This document shows positions 48,403 through 60,464 of a DNA stretch of 64,000 nt, piece by piece. The DNA is from Musa acuminata AAA Group (taxonomy: Eukaryota; Streptophyta; Magnoliopsida; Zingiberales; Musaceae), in assembly GCF_036884655.1 (NCBI RefSeq), contig NC_088340.1, forward strand, positions 27,515,501-27,579,500. The letters are read 5' to 3'. Each line of letters begins with the position of its first letter. Position 1 is the first letter of the stretch. Below the pieces are notes generated by a model that saw only the letters and a program-made list of their open reading frames with translations, did not search any database and was not told the DNA's origin. The translations under genes were made by a program, and so were the position numbers.

Positions 48403-49759
48403 CTCATCTTCCTACTATTTTCGAAGCAACACTTGGATGTGACTGCCGAGAGAGAGGCGCTGCTGCTTGTGTTTCTTATTGAAGGTGGAGATGCAGGGAG
48501 AGGGGCCTCCCAGTTTTCTGCGAGTTCAAATGAAGTGAAACGGGCAACGATGCACGCCTCGCGGTGGAAAGCCAAATCACGGCTTAAAGCCCACCTTCCC
48601 TCGGACGGACGGTCTCTATGACATCTTCTTTCCTCCAAGTGCTATTTTCTTTTTTATTTTTCTGTAATATGTTATCTAATGCTTATTTAGTATCGGAGGG
48701 TTCTTGACCGGATTGTTGTTTGTACCGTTTTGTTGTTTGGACTTTGCAAACTAGCAAATACGTAGTAGGAAAGAGTGAAATGAAATACGATGCCGTTCAA
48801 CAGGCATCGGGAACGTAAGTTTTCTAGATGGAACAAATCGAATGAAGTCGTTTAATGATGAAATATGGTTTAGATGTTTAAGATGATTAAGAACAGAGTG
48901 CTGCCGCGTTTCGGGCCCGCCCGTCGGAAACGCTGGGACACGGCACGGATGCCATGTGTATTAGTGTATCCTCTACGCGGTTGGTTGGTTGATCCTTGAT
49001 GACACAGCCGCTTCTCCTCCCGAGGAACACAAGCACGTGACAGACGCCGGCGCGGGCTCGACAGATGAATGAATGGCTGTAAGTTTCGAACGCGTGAGCG
49101 GGCGAATAACACACGAACGACCATTATCACATATTACTTTGGACACAGAACCAAGTCGAGTCTGATTTGTTAAGATTTGCTGACTCGATCCTCGCTGGCG
49201 TTTACATACCACGTCATGTAGCAGAGTCCGCCAAAAGACAGCTGGCTTACATAATTGTCCACGGTAATCAATCAGGTGTTTTTGTTTGGCCCACCCGAGA
49301 CCGTGGTAGAACGATAGACTCTCACGTGATAACCAAGTGTAACGCTCCATAGAAAACACGAACATGGGTTTCTTTGGCGCAATTTTGTCTCTGTCCCCAT
49401 CATTTGTACTTGGTGCAGACCGACATTATGAGATATTTATGGAGGTAAGGGGAAAGGTGCAACAGGCGGGAAGAGGGAGGCCAACAGGCCGGATGCTCGA
49501 GAAAGGACGCAGGGGGCAGGTGCACGTGCTGTGCTGTGCTATGCTGTGCAGTGCAGTGCAGAGGAAGGACCCACGGCCTGTTTGCCGACGGCACGAGTGG
49601 AACGCGTGCGCGCGTGGTGGTGTCGGTGGACGGCGCACGGTCCGACTACGAGACCGAGAACGGGAACAGAAACAAGAGCCCTAAGAACTTGAGATGAAGC
49701 GAGAGTGAAGACGTGACCAAGCCAGACCGCCTGGGCTAATCACTACATGACGAGGAAGG
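48403..49759. other. LRX upstream region and intergenic DNA
   Basis: About 1.35 kb; the first few hundred bases presumably hold the LRX promoter. No credible gene. A GTGCTGTGCTGTGC / GTGCAGTGCAGTGC run lies at about 49527-49561. Small frames (48870-49365, 49364-49684) lack motifs. Confidence 0.6.
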
Positions 49760-49922
49760 TGATAGTAGATGAGATTTGATGAGATTTTTCCAACTTGATA
49801 TTTTTTTCAATTATATGTGAAAATCTTACGCTCGATTGAGGAAAATCATCTTTTTCATTATGTATAAATAGATATTATATCAAATTAATTAATATGTATT
49901 TTTACTTTTATACTTCATTCTG
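49760..49922 (+). repeat. Element J 5' LTR (Ale/Retrofit type)
   Basis: 163 bp, TGATAGTAGATGAGATT..., related to the G LTR. Contains TATAAATA (about 49862-49869) and ends CATTCTG where CTAACA would be expected. PBS TGGTATCAGAGC follows at 49923-49934. Confidence 0.85.
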
Positions 49923-50430
49923 TGGTATCAGAGCATTTACCTTTGAGCAATACTTATCTCCTCGTTGTGTTCTTTGTTGCCAGAACTACACTGCCACCAC
50001 TCGCAATCAGCCATCGCTCGCGTAACACCTGAACAACGACGCCATCACTCTAGTCGGAGCTCCAAAGGCTTTTAACTGGCCTCCTCTACAGCTCCAACAG
50101 CCAGCATTGCACTCCCTGTGAGAGTCTTAAGTGTGAGTGCTGCGGATGACGCTCTCTTCTTGTCGTCGTATGTTCCGCACAAGAGACTGCCCTTCTTCAT
50201 TAGCGAAAAGTCGCTCTCTAGCATATCTACACCTTCTCCTCCTACGGTTACAATCCATTGCATCTACTCTCTAATAGTTCTGTAGCTTCTCTGTTGCACT
50301 GCAAATAACGTCACAGTGCTACAGCCTCTCTACCGCACTACAAATAGTGTCGTAATGCTGCAATCTCTCTACCGCACTACAAACAGCACAATCCATTGCA
50401 TCTGCTCTTTAACGGTGCTGTAGCTCTCTC
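49923..50430 (+). other. Element J leader, first part
   Basis: PBS plus repeat-rich untranslated leader, with variants of CTCTCTACCGCACTACAAA and ATCCATTGCATCTGCTC. Interrupted by element K at 50431; the last five bases (CTCTC) are the duplicated target. Confidence 0.8.
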
Positions 50431-50851
50431 TGTTAGTTTGACAAATCTCGTGGTCCACTTAAAAAAAATCAGATCTGTTATCTGGTCTTGAAACTATAAA
50501 TAAGGGCTTAGGTTTTAAAATCAGATGCATCATAAGAAAAATCTAAATGTTTACTTTGGTTTAAGTCCATACTCATTTAAATAGTTTGGACTTATAGTTT
50601 GATTTTTCTTGTTTAGTATTTTCGAGTATTTTATGACATAGGAACATCTTCCTAAGGCATTTGTAATTGTCCCTCTTTTACAGTAGTAATTTGCTCCTCT
50701 TTCGTCCGTGGATGTAGGTCAAAGTCAATTGACCGAACCACGTATATTTGGTGTTCTAGTGTTCTTGTCTCGCTTTTATTCTTTCCATTTTATTGTCTTG
50801 TTGGGTTGCCAAAATTACCTTGTGATAAATTTCCTAGAGCTAGCTCTAACA
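50431..50851 (+). repeat. Element K 5' LTR
   Basis: 421 bp. The second half (50641-50851) aligns without gaps to 54831-55041, with few differences by eye. Confidence 0.94.
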
Positions 50852-50888
50852 AACTGGTATCAGAGCCTGGTTCTGGGATCTTTTGGCA

Positions 50889-53800
50889 ATGAGGATAATA
50901 ACAAAGATTGTTGTCGAGAAATTCGATAGAAATGTCAACTTCGGCTTGTGGCAACTCAAGATGGAGGTCATTCTAGTTCAAGACGGAGTTGATTTGGTAC
51001 TACAGGGAGCTGAGAGCATTCCAGATGATATGTCAAAAGAAGAGCTTGCGGGTATAGATAAGAAGGTCCGATCAAGCATCATTCTAAATCTCTCTGACGA
51101 GATTTTACAGGAGGTAGCTACGGAGACTACGGCTAAGAGCATGTGGGACAAGCTTAAAACCTTGTACATGAAGAGGATAGTGGAGAATCGTCTCTACTTG
51201 AAACAGAGTCTGTATATGCTTCGGATGATTGAAGGTACATCTATACTCTCGCATCTTGATAAGTTTGATTCTTTGGTTATGGATTTGGAGAATATAGATG
51301 CAAAAATTGATGATGAGGATAAGGCTTTGTTACTCTTGTGTTCTCTTCCCCAATCTTTTAAGCATTTCCGTGATACTTTGATTTATGAAAAAGAAACAGT
51401 TTCGTATCAAGAAATTAAATCTGCACTGAAATCTAAGGAGCAGATAGACAGGAATATCACTGGGGAAAGTAGAGAGAATCAGGCTGAGGGTCTGGTTGTT
51501 AGGGGGAGAATGGATAAAAGAGAATTTGACAGTAGTAGATCTAAATCTAGATCTAAATCCAAACATAGAAATTTGGAATGCAGATATTGTCATAAAATGG
51601 GGCACATTAAATCTGATTACTTTAAATTAAAAAATAAATTAAAGCAAAAGGAAAAAATTTGTTGAAAAAACTACTGAATCCGCTGAAGTTAGTGTAGCAA
51701 CTGATGAGATTGTTGGAAATATTTTTCCTGCTATTGATGACAGGACGAGGTCTAAAAATGAATGGATTTTAGATTCAGATTGTTCTTATCACATGTGTCC
51801 CAATAGGGATTTATTTTCCACATATGAATCTTGTAATGGTGGAATTATTTTGATGGGCAATAATGCCGCATGTGATGTTGTTGGTAGAGGTACAATCCGA
51901 ATTAAAATGCATGATGGTATTATGAGGACGCTCACTAATGTTAGACATGTTCCTGATTTGAAAAAGAATCTCATCTCTTTAGGCACCCTAGAGGCCCTTG
52001 GGTGTAAATACACAGCTGAAGGTGGAGTTATGAAAGTTTCTAGAAGTGCCCTTATTGTTATGAAAGCTTGTAGGTCTGGTAGCTTGTATATTCTGCAGGA
52101 AACTACTGTCACAGGTTCGGTTGCAGTTTCGTCATCATCATTGTCTGATTCTGATATCACCAAATTATGGCACATGCGTTTGGGTCATATGAGCGAAAAA
52201 AATTTGAGCATATTAAGCAAAAGGGGTCTACTTTGCGGACAGAGTACTGGGCCACTTGATTTTTGTGAACACTGCATTTTTGGAAAGCAGAAAAGGGTCA
52301 ACTTCACTTCTCCGGCAGTTCACAAAATGAAAGGTACTCTTGACTATATTCATTCAGACCTTTGGGGTCCAGCTCATGTTCAATCTAAGGGTGGTGCCAT
52401 GTATATGTTGACTTTCATTGACGATTATTCCAAGAAAGTTTGGGTTTATTTTCTGAAGCATAAAAATAATATTTTTCTAACCTTTAAACAATAGAAGGCT
52501 TTGATTGAGAAGCAAATAGGTAAACAGATTAAGCGGCTTCGAACAGATAATGGCATGAAATTTTGTGAAGGTGATTTTGAAGAATTCTGCAAAAATGAAG
52601 GAATCGTTCGGTATCGCACTGTTAGGATGACGCCTCAGCAAAATGGTGTGGCCGAGCATATGAACAGAACACTCTTGGAGAGAGCGAGGTGTATGATCTC
52701 AAATGCAGGGTTGACAAAGGACTTTTGGGCAGAGGCGATTAATATGGCCTGTTACGTTGTCAACCGCGCTCCTTCTACAGCACTTAACTTTAAAACTCCG
52801 GAGGAAGTTTGGTCAGGTACTCCTGCTGATTATTCTGATTTAAAAATTTTTGGGTGTCCAGCATACATGCATGTAAATGAAGGAAAATTAGAGCCTCGAG
52901 CTAAAAAATGCATTTTCCTTGGGTATGCTTCTGGGGTGAAAGGATACAGATTATGGTGTTCTGATCCCAAATCCCCAAAATTTATAATCAGTAGAGATGT
53001 TACTTTTGATGAATTATCTATATTATCTTCCAAAGAGGATTCTAATAGTTGTACAAATGATAGTGCGCAGAAGCAGGTGGAGCTTGAGATTGGTAGTTCA
53101 GATTCTTTTAAGTCGAACTCTTTTACTCAAAGAATGCCAGTAGGTGGTCCCGAGTCTACTGATGCAGATGATCCAGAGGAAGAGCAATATTCCATAGCCA
53201 AGGATAGACCACGGAGAGAAATTCGACCACCACAAAGATATGCAAATTTGGTTGCATATGCTTTGTCTGTTGTAGAAGAGACAAGTGAAGTTGGTGAGCC
53301 TACTTCCTACTCAGATGCAGTTTCTTGTGATAATTCCGCTAAGTAGTTGATTGCAATGAATGAAGAAATTGAGTCTCTCCATCGGAATAGAACTTGGGAT
53401 CTTGTGAAGCCGCCTTCGGGTAAGAAAATTGTTGGATGCAAATGGGTCTTCAAAAGGAAGGAAGGTATTCCAGGGGTTGAAGATGCAAGGTACAAAGCAC
53501 GATTGGTTGCAAAGGGCTATAGTCAGGTACATGGTGTTGATTTTAATGACGTATTTTCACCTGTTGTTAAACATAGCTCTATTCGTGTTTTGCTTGCTTT
53601 AGTTGCCATGTATGATTTAGAATTGGAGCAACTTGATGTCATGACAGCTTTCTTACATGGTGAACTTGAAGAACAAATTTATATGGAGCAACCTCATGGA
53701 TTTGAAGTTGATGGTAAGGAAGACTATGTTTGCTTGTTAAAGAAATCCTTGTATGGATTGAAGTAGTCTCCAAGACAGTGGTATAAGAGGTTTGATTCTT

Positions 53801-54876
53801 TTATGTTGAGTCATGTTTACACGAGGAGCATGTATGATAGTTGTGTTTACTTCCGGAAGTTAACTGACGGCTCTTTTGTGTATTTGTTGCTTTATGTTGA
53901 TGATATACTTATTGCAGCTAAGAATTTATCAAAAATTCACACTTTGAAAATGCAGTTGAGTAGTGAATTTGAAATGAAAGATTTGGGAGCAGCTAAGAAA
54001 ATTCTTGGCATAGAGATCAAAAGATTTCGAGGAGTTGGAAAATTATTTCTGACTCAGAAAAATTACCTCAAGAAAGTCTTGGAGAGGTTTGGCATGAAAA
54101 ATGCTAAGCCAGTTAGTACTCCTCTTGCTAGCCATTTTCGGCTATGTGCCGCTCAGTCACCACAGTCAATTGAAGAGGAAGAATATATGGTGAAAGTTCC
54201 ATATTTTAGTGCCATCGGCAGTATTATGTATACAATGGTTTGCACTCGTCCTAATATTTCACAAGCAGTCAGTGTGGTTAGTAGATATATGTCTCGCCCA
54301 GGTAAAACACATTGGCAGGTTGTGAAGTGGATTCTTAGATACTTGCAAGAGACTTCAGATGTTTGTTTGGAATTTGGGAAAAATCGTGACACTTTGGTCG
54401 GTTACGTCGACTCTGATTATGCTGCGGATCTTGATAAACGAAGATCTTTGACAGGCTATGTATTTTGCGTTGGCGGTTGTGCAGTTAGTTGGAAAGCTTC
54501 CTTACAATCTGTCGTAGCTTTATCTACTACAGAGGCAGAATATATGGCAGTGACAGAGGCGATCAAAGAAATTTTATGGTTAAGAGGATTGTTCAACGAA
54601 TTATATCTACATCAAAGTGTTACTACAATTTACTGTGATAGTCAAAGTGCTATTTATTTGACTAAAGACCAGATGTATCATGAGAGGACAAAACACATTG
54701 ATGTGAAGTTTCATTTTATTCGGGATATCATTGCTGAGGGAAAAGTCCTTGTTCAGAAAATTCATACGAAGGACAATCCAGTTGATATGTTTACGAAGCC
54801 TCTTCCGATTTACAAGTTCAAGCAGTGCAGCGAACATCTTCATAAGGCATTTGTAATTGTCCCTCTTTTGCAGTAG
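50889..54876 (+). pseudogene. Element K gag-pol polyprotein, inactivated
   Basis: ATG at 50889. Gag (UBN2 type) ends with the knuckle CRYCHKMGHIKSDYF, in which the final Cys is Tyr. A frameshift lies in the A tract near 51655. The protease motif reads [11 protein letters not shown], so the conserved Gly of DSG is Asp. Integrase zinc and core regions follow ([22 protein letters not shown]), then RT (YVDDILIAA intact), then RNase H (YVDSDYAADLDKRRSLTGY). Stops: TAG at 52492, TAG at 53344 and TAG at 53764, two at expected Trp and one at expected Gln. The last frame runs into the remaining LTR and stops at 54876. Confidence 0.95.
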
Positions 54877-55041
54877 TAATTTGCTCATCTTTCGTCCGTG
54901 GATGTAGGTCAAAATCAATTGATCGAACCACGTATATCTGGTGTTCTAGTGTTCTTGTCTCGCTTTTATTCTTTCCATTTTATTGTCTTGTTGGATTGCC
55001 AAAATTATCTTATGATAAATTTTCTGGGACTAGCTCTAACA
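54831..55041 (+). repeat. Element K 3' LTR, 5' half missing
   Basis: Only the downstream 211 bp remain, fused to the RNase H end at GAACATCTTC. That decamer is also present at 50642 in the 5' LTR. The polypurine tract and upstream LTR half are gone. Confidence 0.93.
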
Positions 55042-56148
55042 CTCTCTGGTATTACAAACAGCATCGCACTACTATAGCTCTCTCCAGAGCAATCTCCAGA
55101 CCGCATCATTGCCAAAACCTTCAATTGATAGATCGCCATGTAAAGGTGTTGCAGCACCCTCCCACGGTGCTCAATTAATAGATCACCAGGTAAAGGTGCT
55201 ACATCACCCTCCCACGGCCAGCATTGCTCCCCCTTCTCCCTCACATAATCTATAGCAAACGGCTGACTGCCACCCCTCCTTCCCCTCCTCCAGACCAACT
55301 GCCATATCTTTCTGCTGTCGCATCTATGTCGAACGCTACGATCTGCACCAATTGCAATCGTCGTCGCCTGCTCTGCACCAAGCAACTGAACCTCCCTCTT
55401 CTACGATCGTTCCCTGGAACTGTACTGCAGTTGAGCAGCATCATTTCCCTACCTAGCACAGTGGTAACACATCCCATCCCCATCATTGTTACAAGCACCG
55501 CTCACAACAGATCTGCTCCTCCAGGCTGCACATTCAGCTGAACAAATCTACTCGTCCAACCGACCTCTAGCGATCACCGCCTCTGTGGCGGTTTCAGCAA
55601 TAGCATCATAAAAAAGGTGGAGCAGCTCATCCGAGAACTCTTCGCCCTGGACATCGAATACACCATCATCAGCGTGAGAAGACGAGCAACAACTACTTCC
55701 AGTGCCACCCCAACCTCCTCGTCAACTGCTTCCTCAAGATCGATAGCCTGCCCACCACTAAGGAAGCCCAGGCCATCACAAATGACGTGTTCTCCCTCCT
55801 CGCTATTTAGCCTCTCAAACAACATATCGAGCCATCTCGAGTGCCGTGAACTCTTCATTCCCTTATTGCTCATCACTGCATCGCTGCTAAGCAAAGTACA
55901 GTAGTGATTCTTCACCGACGAAGCACGTGTGCTACCAGAGTTCCACGTAATAATACTCTTCACGTTCTTCACCGCCTTGATCCCCAACCGCAATAACTGC
56001 TACACAAAGATTTGCAGCTTTGCTTAATATTACATAACCAAACTAGCCTGCACAGGGCTAAACGCCTCCTTCAACGAAGAACTTTTTTGCCAGCAACCCA
56101 TCTCAGGGGACGTTGATCAGCACCAATACTTTTGGACTCCCACTTTGC
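55042..56148 (+). other. Element J leader, second part
   Basis: Resumes after K with TSD CTCTC. Contains a tandem pair of about 43 bp (GATCGCCATGTAAAGGTG / GATCACCAGGTAAAGGTG, about 55130-55219). No gene; the frames here are composition-driven. Confidence 0.65.
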
Positions 56149-57158
56149 TCCCTCGTATTAGTACATATCTTTCATATATCCTCATCATCTACATTTGACG
56201 CTCCAGTTACTGTTCCTATAGGGAACCATAGTACTTTTCTACATACAGGCCTTATCTCCATCAATGCATCAAATCTCATCCCTTATCCAATACAAATTAC
56301 TTTCAATTGTAATGCTTGTCTCAATAATAAAAGTCATAGACTCCCTTTTGAAATATCCTCTATATCCTGTTCTAAATCATTTGAAATTATTTATACTGAT
56401 GTTTGGAACTATACCCTAATCACTTCTTTTGACAAGTTTAGATTTTATGTCATTTTTGTAGACTATTTCACCAAGTACACATGGATATACCCTCTCCATC
56501 ATAAATATGAAGTTTCAATAATCTTCACCAACTTTATAAAGTTGGTCGAGAACTTCTTTCAGTCTACAATTAAACCAGTTTACTCTAATGGCGGAGGTGA
56601 ATATCAAGTCCTCACATCCTACCTCTCAGCTTATGGTATCCAATACCTTAAGTCACCCCCACATACTCCTCAAATAGTTGGCTCTACTGAATGTAAACAT
56701 CGATATATAGTTGAAACTGGTCTCACACTTCTACATCAAGCCTCCATGCCAACAACCTTTTGGTCTATAGCCTTTCAAATTGTCGTCTACCTTATTAATA
56801 CTGTGCTCACTCCAATCATCCAATACCAGCCATCATTTAAAAAATTATTTTTTAAATCCATAAATCTTTAAAAACTTAAAGTATTTGGTTGTTTATGTTA
56901 TCCATGGCTACGTCCCTATGCCTCACACAAGATAACACCAAGATTTAAGCCTTGCATTTTTATATGATACTCTCTTGAACATAATACTTTTCGATACTAC
57001 AAACCTAAAACTCAAAAAGTCTTTATATCATGTCATGTTATTTTTATGGAGTCTACCTTTTTGTTCCACAACCATGAGTTTCATACCATGCAAGCTACTC
57101 CAACAAATATACATCACTAGAGTATATCGTCGATCCCCTCAAACAAGCCTCTCACAAT
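56149..57158 (+). pseudogene. Element J: gag start fused to integrase (internal deletion)
   Basis: About 45 codons of gag start (APVTVPIGN, GLISINASNLIPY), aligned with G at 31135-31215, are joined directly to the integrase (NACLNNKSHRLPF). Most of gag, the protease and the integrase zinc region are therefore deleted. The integrase core shows TDVW, but the second catalytic Asp is Asn (SNGGGEY). The frame stops at 56869 and the remaining readable part ends at 57158, where LTR L begins. RT and RNase H are not in the window. Confidence 0.88.
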
Positions 57159-57559
57159 TGTTAGGACCAAGTCGGCACTAAGAAAGGGAGGGGGGGGTGA
57201 ATTAATGCTTACGATAAAATCACGACAGGTTGAAAATTCTCGTTCAATGAAAATTGATTAGAAACATGTTAACTTGAAAACATATTTGTAAGTGTAGTGA
57301 AAGTAAGAAATTAATTTGTAATGTGAGAATGAAAAGCAAAACAGAAATGTAACCCAAATTTATAGTAGTTCTGTCGTCGTGATCTACATCTACTCCTTAT
57401 TCCTCTTCACTCGAGACCACCGGCTTCCGCTACTGGTCTTCCTTCAATAGGTGAAAACCAACTACCCTATTACAACTTTTTTTCCATTTTACAGGTTCAA
57501 GAGAGAACATTTACTCTTCTCTCTTTTACACTTAGACATCACTTCTTCTTTTAAAAGAA
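57159..57559 (-). mobile_element. LTR L (Sirevirus, D/H-type), first part
   Basis: Starts TGTTAGGACCAAGTCGGCACTAAG, the reverse complement of a Sirevirus LTR end, with its G/C tract at about 57186-57197. Closely resembles 23305-23700 of element D. Interrupted by solo LTR M at 57565 (TSD CTTCT 57560-57564). Confidence 0.85.
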
Positions 57560-57564
57560 CTTCT

Positions 57565-59197
57565 TGTTGAATCTCGGATTTTGATGATGAAACCAATTAA
57601 TAAGTGTTTATGAATAGATCTACGTTTTGAGTAACGCATGATGCTTCGATCAAGATAAGACAATTAAAGCAGGAAGAATCATATTGTGCCGGTGGAACAT
57701 GTCAAAAGATTGGATGTCTAGCCGGAGGATCAGATGATGTATCGACAAAATGCTTCAGGCTATGGATTTAGACATCGGGCTAAGAAGAGCAAAAATTATG
57801 CCAAGGATATCGAAGTTGCAGAGGTCAACTGGCCGATTAGGCAATAGGCTGCAAGAGAGGACAATGCGTCGAAGAATCGGACGAAGCGTCGATGGACCAA
57901 TGACATGCCAGACAACATGATTCATGCTTAGTAATAATTGTCTAGATCGAAATATATTTTTACATTACAGGATTAACTATAATAGCAAGGAATAAAGAAA
58001 AATAAAGTCCCAGAGTCAAGAACGTGATTTCATTGGGAGTTCAAGAGTGCGTCGGAAGTCCAGACGTTCGTCGGAAGTCCAGACGTTCGTCGGAAGTTAT
58101 ATCAGAATTGACCGAGAAGTCCCAGAGCTTGCCAAAGAAGCTCGTCGAAACTCACCAAGAAGATCATCATGAAGTCCAGGAGCTTACTGAGAGTCCGCTG
58201 GAACATTGCCGAGAGATCGTCGGAAGTTCGCCGGAAGATCACCGGAAGCTCGCCGGAAGAAACCTAGACTTACGGACTTTGTTTAGCTTAGTAAATATCT
58301 TAAAATTTATAGTTAGCACATAATAGGGATTAGGATTGGGCAACCCAATTAGGAGACAGTTAGGCCAAGTTTGGGCTGTGTTGAGCCAAGAGAAAGGCCC
58401 AAACAATAATCAAACAAGTGAAACCATCATGGCACAATCTCCGAGTCTGTGTCAAGCGATGGTACTGCCAGTCTGGGCGGTGGTACTGCCCAGACTCAGT
58501 CTCCGAGACTGTTTGGGCGGGGGTACCACCAGTCTAGATGATGGTACCACACAGTGTCTGGCTGTAGGTGGTGGTACCGCCCAATGCAGGTGGTAGTATC
58601 GCCTGTACTTTGAAATTTTGGGATTTGAATTTTGGGCTCCAAATTTGAATCCATTTTAGGCCTATAAATACCACAGCTATTCCTACATGGAAAATTAAGA
58701 AATATTAAACAAAATCCTGTGATTCTAAAGTTATAAACCTTATAAAGTTGAGTTCCCTCCTCCCAAAGCTTAGAGAGAGTTCTAAGGGAGGTGTGAGAGG
58801 GATACGTTGTAAAAGAGGGTTGTAAAAAGTTATCTCCTAAACATGTGAAAAGGAGAATAGAGGTGTAAAAGGGTAGTTGGTCTTTGCCCATTGAAAAAAA
58901 ATCAATAGTGGATGCCAATGGCCTCAACGGAAGAGGAATCGACGAAGTGGATGTAGGTCACAACGACCAAACCACTATAAAAATCTGATTTGAGTTGTGC
59001 AATTTACTTTACTACAAACCACTTTACTTGCTTTACATCCACTATGCTCTTCTGTATGCTTTCAAAGTTAATACCTTTACGAAACAATTTTTCATCGGAA
59101 ACGGATTTAATCGCAACGAAGTTTTGAACCAACGTAATTTTTATCGCTGCACTAATTCACCTCCCCCCCCCCCCTAGTGTCGACTCTTTTCCTAATA
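57565..59197 (+). repeat. Solo LTR M (Sirevirus, D/H-type)
   Basis: 1633 bp, TGTTGAATC...TCCTAATA, TATA box 58663-58670, GGGCGGTGGTACTGCC-type modules 58450-58610, C tract at about 59163-59174. Flanked by the perfect duplication CTTCT (57560-57564, 59198-59202) with no internal region, so it is a true solo LTR left by LTR-LTR recombination. Confidence 0.93.
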
Positions 59198-59202
59198 CTT
59201 CT

Positions 59203-59471
59203 AAATACTAGGAAGAGGTAACTCTATACTAAGAGATTTACAACTTTTTCATAAGGATTCTTTCCCCCTTTTTCAACTCAATTTCGTGCTTTACCAAGCA
59301 GAAATATCTATGGTATTTATAGACTACAAATGGCTTCGAAAATAAAGCCCCAAAAGGTTTCATCCTGGGTTTCTCAAGTCCTGACAGTATCATCGCCTAT
59401 GCTGGGTGGTACCATGGCCTGACAGAGCTTCAGATACTGGGCTCTAGTGGTACCACTACCTGATAGGGCGA
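59203..59471 (-). mobile_element. LTR L, second part
   Basis: Continues L after M, matching D LTR 23700-24010 (short TACTAGGAAGAGG region, then GGGTGGTACCATGGCCTGACAG). Cut at 59471 by LTR N. Confidence 0.78.
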
Positions 59472-60464
59472 TGTAGGGAAATCTAGGGGTGACATCATAT
59501 GCGTAATGGAAGAGCATAAAACAAAAATCTCAAATTTCCCAATACGTGTTCATCGTCGTATATAGATTAGTGCGTAAAATTCATGACGCAAAAACCACAT
59601 GTGAGAAAGATAGCTGTGTTACCTAGGGAGATCGTATATCCTTGAATTCTTGCAGATATGTAGAAGTGGACAAAGGAGATCAAGCGTCCTCCTCTCTAGC
59701 GATGATCCACATAACAGGGCTATGACGACGCTCCTTAAATCTCGAGACTTGCTATTTGGGGAGGAGAAGGGGAGAGGAGAATATGAGGTTGCAACTAAGA
59801 AGCCCCAGCCTATGGGCCTTTAATTCCCTTCTATTTATAGAGGTCCCCAATTAACCCTAATGGATCCTGCCCTATTGGGTACTGGATCTCCATCCAATTA
59901 CCCAAGCCTCTTAAATTAGTGAGTTTCTACCCAACAATCTCTTATTAGCTCTTGTTGGATCTCATCCATTAGATTCAATAATTTAGGAGCTTATTGGATA
60001 TCCAATAAGATAAGGGCTCCAACGGATATCTCATATTCGAACCTCTAATCGTCGCAACACCTACCATATGTGTGTGAACCTCTAAGCCCAATATCGAGCT
60101 GGCCATGAGTCATACCTATCAGAACTCCTTCTGGCTTAGTGAATTACTATCTCCACAATAATTTACTAGATTCATTGACTACGGACGTACTAGGCCACCA
60201 CGCCGTGGTCCCCAAACGATATATGAGAATCTAATCCTTTGGACCTATCTGTCCTCAGTTACCGTGTATCTATAGTCCCTCAACCATCTAATACACTAGA
60301 GACCATATATCGAGCATGGTGCTGTTAGGCTTATACGATTTCTCCTTGAGTCTCACTCTGATCGGATTCTCCCAAAGAACTTTTTCTCTATCAATCTGAA
60401 TGACCTTGGCCAAAGATTTGTCTAAGCAAGAATACACGAAATATTTCTCTTATGATACCAAGTG
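59472..60464 (-). mobile_element. LTR N of another retrotransposon family, truncated
   Basis: On the - strand it ends CCTAGATTTCCCTACA (CA terminus) at 59472 and contains a TATA-like CTATAAATAGAAGGG (about 59834-59848), so it reads as the downstream part of an LTR. No coding motif. The LTR start is not seen because element H is inserted at 60465. Lineage not assigned; the opposite reading (leader after a TTGGTATCATAAGAG PBS) is less likely. Confidence 0.55.

Larger units (their letters stand above)
50431..55041 (+). mobile_element. Element K: Tork-type copia retrotransposon with damaged 3' LTR
   Basis: 5' LTR 50431-50851 (421 bp, TGTTAG...CTAACA), PBS TGGTATCAGAGCC at 50855-50867, gag-pol, and a 3' LTR reduced to its last 211 bp (54831-55041). 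Perfect TSD CTCTC (50426-50430, 55042-55046). The polyprotein is TNT1/Tork-like ([17 protein letters not shown]). It lies in the leader of element J. Confidence 0.95.
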
